A DNA stretch of 64,000 nt from Vibrio sp. SCSIO 43135 (GTDB taxonomy: Bacteria; Pseudomonadota; Gammaproteobacteria; Enterobacterales; Vibrionaceae). Shown here piece after piece: positions 59,161 through 64,000 of the stretch. Location: assembly GCF_023716665.1 (NCBI RefSeq), contig NZ_CP071859.1, positions 3,038,001-3,102,000 of the forward strand. Direction: 5' to 3'. The notes below the pieces were generated by a model, which searched no databases, had not been told where the DNA came from, and saw only the letters and a list, made by a program, of their open reading frames with translations. A program made the position numbers and the translations under genes. How positions within the stretch are numbered: position 1 is the first letter of the stretch; each line of letters opens with the position of its first letter.

Positions 59161-60711
59161 TTACTTAACAACTAGGTCACCGAAGTAAGGGAAGTTCATC
59201 GCGTTTACGATTGGAGCGATATCTACGTTAGATTTCGCGCCCCATGCTAGGTTCTGCCAGTGTAGAGGAACGAACGCTGCTTCGTTGTATAGCGTTGCTT
59301 CTACTTTCTGTAGCATTTCTGCACGTTTCGCTGGGTCAGTTTCTACGTTAGACGCCGTTACTAGTTCATCTAGCTCTGGGTTTGAGTAGTGACCACAGTT
59401 GTATTGGCCTTTACCAGTCTCTTCGTTACGAGTCATGGTTAGGAACTCAGAGAAGTTCGCTGAATCTTCTGTATCTGAGTGCCAGCCGATCATTAGCATG
59501 TCTGCTGCACACTTATCGAACTCAGGCCAGTACTGCGCTTTAGGCATTGTCTTCAGGTCAACTTTGATGCCGATCTTAGAAAGCATTGCCGCTGTCGCTT
59601 GTGCGATTTTCGCATCGTTAACGTAGCGGTTGTTAGGTGCCATCATAGTTAGCGTGAAGCCATCTTCGTAGCCCGCTTCCTTCATTAGCTCTTTCGCTTT
59701 CTTCAGGTCGTAGCGTGGCACTAGATCAGCTTGGTAGCCTGCGTAACCTTCAGGACCTTGTTGACCAGCAACAGTAGCGAAGCCTTTCATGATTTTCTTC
59801 ACGATACCTTCGTTGTTCACTGCGTGAACAATCGCTTGACGAACGCGAACATCTTTAAGTGCTTCATTGCTGTTTTGGTTCATTTGGAACGTGATGATAC
59901 GAGTACCTGGTAGTGTTACTAGGTCAACGCCATTTGCACCTTTCACACGCTTGTGATCGTTTGGTGCTACTGGAGCAATCATATCTACGTCACCAGAAAG
60001 AAGTGCAGCAACACGTGTTGCGTCTTCTTTGATTGGTACTAGAGTTAGCTTGTCAACGTTACCCGTGTCTTTGTCCCAGTAATCGCCAAAGCGCTCAAAC
60101 GTTACTTTTACGCCTTGCTCGCGCTGAGTCACGATGAATGGACCAGTACCAGAAACGTTGGTTGAAGCGAACGAGTTACCGTGCTTAACCACTTCAGACT
60201 TGTCTTTGCCATCTTCTGTCTTACCAGAGTAGAACTTGCTGTCCATTGGGAAGATGTAAGTCGCTGTTTGAAGCACTAGTGGGTAAGCGCCTTTAGAAAC
60301 TAGCTCTACGGTGTAGTCGTCAACTTTAACCATCTTTTCGTACGGTTCGAAGATAGCTTTAAAGTCTGGAGAGTTTTTCAGACGGTCGAACGTCCAAACC
60401 ACATCATCTGCTGTTAGCTCGTTACCAGAGTGGAACTTCACGCCTTTACGTAGAGAGAAACGGAAAGTCGTGTCATCTACACGCTCCCATTTTTCAGCTA
60501 GACGAGGTTCAAAATCCAATTTCTGTGTGTAACGAACTAGTGGATCAAATACCATGTGAGACATTTGTAGCGTGCCGCCAGATAGCTGCTCATGCGGGTC
60601 AAGCGATACTGGGTCTGCGTCATACGCTACTGTGATATCTGCTGCCGCTGCGCTAAAGCTTAGGCCTGCTGCCATCAAAGCCACTGCTAGTTTGCTTTTC
60701 ATGGTTTTCAT
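59161..60711 (-). CDS. periplasmic peptide-binding protein of an ABC transporter
   Basis: A 516-residue SBP_bac_5 protein, with a signal peptide ending SAAAADIT near residue 24. Typical features are TVAYDADPVSLDPHEQLSGGTLQ, RFSLRKGVKFHSGNELTADDVVWTFDRL and the C-terminal FVPLHWQNLAWGAKSN. It captures peptides in the periplasm. The frame runs to 60738, but the ATG at 60711 follows AAGGAG and gives a proper signal peptide. It lies between the fused ATPase and the permeases; a 140-bp gap follows it, and may contain RNA structure that favours this abundant component. Confidence 0.92.
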   Translation of the reverse strand: MKTMKSKLAVALMAAGLSFSAAAADITVAYDADPVSLDPHEQLSGGTLQMSHMVFDPLVRYTQKLDFEPRLAEKWERVDDTTFRFSLRKGVKFHSGNELTADDVVWTFDRLKNSPDFKAIFEPYEKMVKVDDYTVELVSKGAYPLVLQTATYIFPMDSKFYSGKTEDGKDKSEVVKHGNSFASTNVSGTGPFIVTQREQGVKVTFERFGDYWDKDTGNVDKLTLVPIKEDATRVAALLSGDVDMIAPVAPNDHKRVKGANGVDLVTLPGTRIITFQMNQNSNEALKDVRVRQAIVHAVNNEGIVKKIMKGFATVAGQQGPEGYAGYQADLVPRYDLKKAKELMKEAGYEDGFTLTMMAPNNRYVNDAKIAQATAAMLSKIGIKVDLKTMPKAQYWPEFDKCAADMLMIGWHSDTEDSANFSEFLTMTRNEETGKGQYNCGHYSNPELDELVTASNVETDPAKRAEMLQKVEATLYNEAAFVPLHWQNLAWGAKSNVDIAPIVNAMNFPYFGDLVVK

Positions 60712-60814
60712 TGCATAACTCCTTATGCGGGAATCCAAATCCCTAGTTGTTGTGTTTGCTTCTGTTTATTAACGCCAAGCTCGCTTGGCTTTATACCAAA
60801 GGTATGGTCACGAC

Positions 60815-62530
60815 TTACGCCGTTTTTACTTCTTCTCTTAAGCCTGTAAATTCAGGCATTAAAGAAATCAGTTGTTTGCTGTATTCATGCTGAGGCGATT
60901 GGAACAGTTGCTCGGTAGGAGCCACTTCCAATAGCGTCCCCATCTGCATCACACCCACGCGATCACACATTTGGCGAATCACTGGTAAATCGTGACTAAT
61001 AAACAGCATGGTGAGGTTTAGCTCATCCTGAAGGTCTTTCAGTAGGTTAAGGATCTGTGCTTGAACCGATACATCCAGAGCAGACGTTGGTTCATCACAA
61101 ATCAATAAACGTGGGCGGGTTGCCAGTGCACGTGCAATAGAGATACGTTGGCGCTGACCACCAGAAAATTCGTGTGGATACTTCACGCCAGCCATTTTTC
61201 CTAGGCCTACGTGATCCAATAGATCGTTGACGATCTGTCTGGTTTCCGTTTCATTACGTGTCAGTTTGTGGAAACGAATTGGCTCCGCAATGATATCGAA
61301 AATCTTCATACGCGGGTTCATTGAAGTGTACGGGTTTTGGAATACCATCTGCATTTGACGGCGCAGCGGTCGACGCTCATTTTCCGACTTCAAGCTGGTT
61401 AAATCGATACCTTCAAACGTCACTTTGCCAGAGTTTGGCGCATATAAGCCGGCAATCACACGAGCGATGGTCGATTTGCCCGAACCTGACTCACCTACTA
61501 GACCAAATGTCTCACCTTCGAACACTTCAAAGCTGACATTGTTTGATGCTTGCACGTACTCTCGGCGACTTTCAAATAACGAATCTTTGGTGACAAAACG
61601 TAGGTTAACGTTCTCTACAGTAAGCAGTGAACCACTGTAATCTCGGTGATCTTGGCTCTGACCTAACCAGTGGTTTTTCACATCCAGTGGTTCCATTTCG
61701 TGGGCTTCTTCGATGTAGCTCACCAATGGGAAACGAGAAAGTTTTACGTCTGATCGAGGAACAGCAGAAATAAGGCTGCGCGTGTATGGATGGTCGGGAT
61801 CGCCAAGTACTTTTTTCGTTGGACCGAACTCAACCAAATCACCACGGTACATAACCGCAACGCGATCAGTGACGTTAGATACCACACCCATATCGTGGGT
61901 TACCAACATACAACCAACGTTGTTCTTGATACACAATTCACGGATCAAGCTTAGAATTTGGTCCTGAATCGAAACATCCAATGCGGTGGTTGGTTCATCA
62001 GCAATAATTAGGTCTGGCTCGCCAGCTAACGCAATTGCGATAACAACACGTTGGCGCATACCACCAGAGAACTGGTGAGGATACTGCTTCAATCGGTTTT
62101 CAGGCTGCGGGATACCTACTTGATTCATCAATGACAGCGCGCGTTGATACGCTTCTTCTTCTGTCACTTTCATGTTGGCATGAATCGTTTCAGTCAGCTG
62201 CTGCTCAACCGTAAAGAGTGGGTTTAGAGAGGTCATTGGATCTTGGAAAATGAATCCAATTTTAGAACCGCGTACTTTGCGCATCTGTTCAGGAGTTAGG
62301 CCAGATACCTTCTCTCCATCAAGGAAAACGTCACCACTCGCGATACGGCCAGGAGGGCTCAACAAGTCAATCACCGCGTTACCCACAGTGGATTTACCTG
62401 CACCAGATTCCCCTACTACACCGACAATTTCGCCACGCTCTATATTAAATGATAGTGACTTCACCGCCGCGTGCACGCCATGGCGAGACGGATACTCTAT
62501 TCGAAGATTTTTAACTTCTAAAAGTGACAT
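60815..62530 (-). CDS. fused double ATPase of the peptide ABC transporter (DppD-DppF type)
   Basis: A 571-residue protein with two complete ABC cassettes. First: Walker [10 protein letters not shown] (about 40-48), signature FSGGMRQR (154-161), Walker [13 protein letters not shown]. Second: Walker [10 protein letters not shown] (346-354), signature FSGGQRQR (455-462), Walker [14 protein letters not shown]. coli encodes these as separate DppD and DppF, so this is a fusion, as in GsiA-type systems. It is the first gene of the operon, ahead of the binding protein, unlike dppABCDF, where the binding protein comes first. Confidence 0.93.
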   Translation of the reverse strand: MSLLEVKNLRIEYPSRHGVHAAVKSLSFNIERGEIVGVVGESGAGKSTVGNAVIDLLSPPGRIASGDVFLDGEKVSGLTPEQMRKVRGSKIGFIFQDPMTSLNPLFTVEQQLTETIHANMKVTEEEAYQRALSLMNQVGIPQPENRLKQYPHQFSGGMRQRVVIAIALAGEPDLIIADEPTTALDVSIQDQILSLIRELCIKNNVGCMLVTHDMGVVSNVTDRVAVMYRGDLVEFGPTKKVLGDPDHPYTRSLISAVPRSDVKLSRFPLVSYIEEAHEMEPLDVKNHWLGQSQDHRDYSGSLLTVENVNLRFVTKDSLFESRREYVQASNNVSFEVFEGETFGLVGESGSGKSTIARVIAGLYAPNSGKVTFEGIDLTSLKSENERRPLRRQMQMVFQNPYTSMNPRMKIFDIIAEPIRFHKLTRNETETRQIVNDLLDHVGLGKMAGVKYPHEFSGGQRQRISIARALATRPRLLICDEPTSALDVSVQAQILNLLKDLQDELNLTMLFISHDLPVIRQMCDRVGVMQMGTLLEVAPTEQLFQSPQHEYSKQLISLMPEFTGLREEVKTA

Positions 62531-63220
62531 TAATCAGACCTCTACTGCTTTGACAGTTTTCTGCCTTGTCTGATACCAACTCAAATATGAAACTGAGCTG
62601 GTATTACATTGAATCCATTCTTGTCAGTATATTGTTCTGACAATTTACAAGGTCATCAATTTGGCAAATATTTCACAGAAAAGCAACATATAGAGTATAA
62701 AAAGTCGAGTTCGAATTAAAATAGAGCAGCTTAACGACATAACTATGCATTTTGCATGCATTAACTATTGGTAAGACCAATGCAGAGCAAGAGGAGACAC
62801 AGCCTTACTCTGTAGTTAGATTGGCCATAGAGAGCGGTTTTTATAAAACAATATAAACTTAAGGCAGAGAATAAATCATCAGTAGTTAAAACCACTCAAG
62901 CATTAACATAGCAGAAACATAATCCAACCAGATAAATACACCCAGCACTTAACACTAATATTTAAGTTTTATTACAGAATATTACACTGATAAATTTATC
63001 TAAATACAAACCTAGACTTATAGACCATAGGTATTGGAACAACTGCAAAGCATAGAAGAACACTAAGTATCTGGTGTGATATTGGTCTTCATTTAACGAT
63101 ATCGCCGAGACTTTTTGACGTAAGCTTAATCAAAGTCACAACAATAGAGAAAAGCAGATAGAGCAGAGACAAACAGCCTGCCTTTTCCCTTTTCGAGCAC
63201 AGCAACTCACTGCTGGAGAA
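62531..63220. other. 690-bp non-coding region before the peptide transporter operon
   Basis: I see no credible gene. Two inverted repeats lie close to the ATPase start: ATACCA-CTCA with TGAG-TGGTAT (62573-62604) and TTGTCAG-N9-CTGACAA (62621-62643), the second a possible operator. The remainder is AT-rich with no coding bias. Confidence 0.6.
62621..62643. promoter_or_regulatory. candidate operator upstream of the peptide transporter operon
   Basis: TTGTCAG, nine bases, CTGACAA: a perfect 7-bp dyad about 90 bp before the first start codon of the operon. The regulator is unknown. Confidence 0.4.
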
Positions 63221-63221
63221 T

Positions 63222-63428
63222 AAAAAGCTTCGTCATTTATGACGAGTTTTTAATACTGGTGGTGAAGAGACATACCTGAACATCAGGCGGACCCCATTTG
63301 GTGCGAATCAATATAAACCAGAATGCAAAAAGCCCTGTTCTTTCGAACAGGGCTTCTAATGCTGATCGGTGAAGAGACATACCTTGAACATCAGACGAAC
63401 CCCATTTGGTTCGAATCAATATAGAGTA
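63222..63428 (-). repeat. decayed tRNA-Pro-like copies with terminator hairpins
   Basis: Two near-identical segments (63261-63315 and 63368-63423) share GGTGAAGAGACATACCT and CCCCATTTGGT-CGAATCAATATA with about four differences. Both begin GGTGAAGAG like the tRNA-Pro gene next to them, but they cannot form a cloverleaf. Each is followed, on the minus strand, by a hairpin: GAACAGGGCTT at 63345 (intact) and GACGAGTTTTT at 63241 (decayed). The unit is therefore 'tRNA end plus terminator', duplicated and then decayed. Confidence 0.65.
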
Positions 63429-63440
63429 GAACTCAAAAGT

Positions 63441-63473
63441 AAAAAAGCCTCGTCATTTCTGACGAGGCTTTCT
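63441..63473 (-). terminator. terminator of the tRNA-Pro/His cluster
   Basis: A 10-bp stem, AAGCCTCGTC with GACGAGGCTT; on the minus strand it ends in TTTTTT. It lies directly after the last intact tRNA-Pro. Confidence 0.88.
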
Positions 63474-63478
63474 AATGA

Positions 63479-63555
<77 letters not shown>

Positions 63556-63562
63556 AAATCAA

Positions 63563-63639
63563 TGGGGTGGCTAACGAGATTCGAACTCGCGACCACCGGA
63601 ATCACAATCCAGGGCTCTACCAACTGAGCTATAGCCACC
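63563..63639 (-). tRNA. tRNA-His (GTG)
   Basis: Cloverleaf: GGTGGCTA with TAGCCACC, anticodon GTG in loop TTGTGAT, T-loop TTCGAAT and encoded CCA. The extra 5' G of tRNA-His is encoded. It is only 7 bp upstream of tRNA-Pro. Confidence 0.95.
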
Positions 63640-63763
63640 ACTGATTCTTTTTTATAACCGCTGTTGCGATTATTGAAATTGTAGCCGGTGGAGAGCCAAT
63701 TCAAGGAACTGACGAACCCCCGACCCATTCTTACGTTATCAAGATAACCCAAGAAATAGATAG
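63640..63763 (-). repeat. spacer with a decayed tRNA-Pro-like remnant
   Basis: The segment near 63684-63727 contains CGGTGGAGAG and GAACCCCCGACCC, both close to parts of the intact tRNA-Pro, but the anticodon arm is missing. It appears to be another broken copy between intact pairs. Confidence 0.5.
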
Positions 63764-63840
<77 letters not shown>

Positions 63841-63935
63841 ACGATGTATTTTTTACTTGGTTATACTGCTATTAAAGCAATTTCCAATTTCATCTCGAAC
63901 TGAATCAAGATAGGAAGCCGAAGCTACCGAAATAA

Positions 63936-64000
63936 TGGGGTGGCTAACGAGATTCGAACTCGCGACCACCGGAATCACAATCCAGGGCTCTACCAACTGA
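63936..64000 (-). tRNA. tRNA-His (GTG), second copy, cut by window end
   Basis: Matches the copy at 63563 from the CCA end through the anticodon and into the D arm. The 5' acceptor strand lies beyond the window. Here the gap to tRNA-Pro is 95 bp, not 7. Confidence 0.93.

Overview
The window is chromosomal DNA from a gammaproteobacterium, almost certainly a Vibrio or a close relative in the Vibrionaceae. The evidence is the gene order (lptM-lysA-dapF-DUF484 beside cyaY, cyaA divergent from hemCDXY, trxA/rhlB/gppA/rho), an rrn operon with tRNA-Ile and tRNA-Ala in the spacer and tRNA-Asp and tRNA-Trp at its distal end, a repetitive tRNA-Pro/tRNA-His cluster of a kind described from Photobacterium, and a CsrB-type regulatory RNA. 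The species cannot be fixed from what is visible. Most of the window is conserved housekeeping DNA. I see no insertion sequence, prophage, integron or CRISPR array.

Layout. 1-3.0 kb: lysine/diaminopimelate genes and frataxin. 3.0-10.1 kb: adenylate cyclase (TTG start) facing the haem operon hemC-hemD-hemX-hemY. 10.1-16.5 kb: a complete rrn operon on the minus strand with promoter, boxA sites, RNase III stems and terminator, followed by decayed tRNA-plus-terminator repeats. 16.6-25.4 kb: fre, a small 2Fe-2S ferredoxin, ubiD with a duplicated C-terminal module, a secreted protein of unknown function, rho, trxA, rhlB, gppA. 25.5-36.5 kb: a ToxR/CadC-like membrane regulator, a TerC-family protein preceded by a coupled 34-codon ORF, a small MscS channel, the queuosine-precursor transporter yhhQ under a probable preQ1 riboswitch, recQ, rarD, an AraC regulator with a LysE exporter, and ggt.

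36.5-43 kb is the most interesting stretch. A CsrB-family RNA of about 450 nt with about 29 GGA motifs lies between ggt and tpx. About 130 bp upstream of it is a perfect 38-bp palindrome whose centre resembles the GacA/UvrY/VarA binding site. After tpx and uvrD comes a four-gene bufferin-type RiPP operon: a four-cysteine exported precursor, an MNIO (DUF692) maturase, its DUF2063 partner and a DoxX membrane protein. This family is linked to copper handling. A hairpin between precursor and maturase genes may set their ratio.

43-54 kb: oligopeptidase A, RlmJ (TTG start) followed by a C13 tract, a GST-like protein with a Cys-rich tail, glutathione reductase, and a complete Entner-Doudoroff/gluconate regulon. 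In that regulon eda-gntP and gntK-edd are divergent over overlapping GntR boxes, and gntR has its own palindromic operator. 54-62.5 kb: a response regulator divergent from a membrane coiled-coil protein, a SPOR-domain envelope protein, and a peptide ABC operon with a fused double ATPase. 62.5-64 kb: a long non-coding stretch, then tandem tRNA-Pro/tRNA-His genes with decayed copies, running off the window end.
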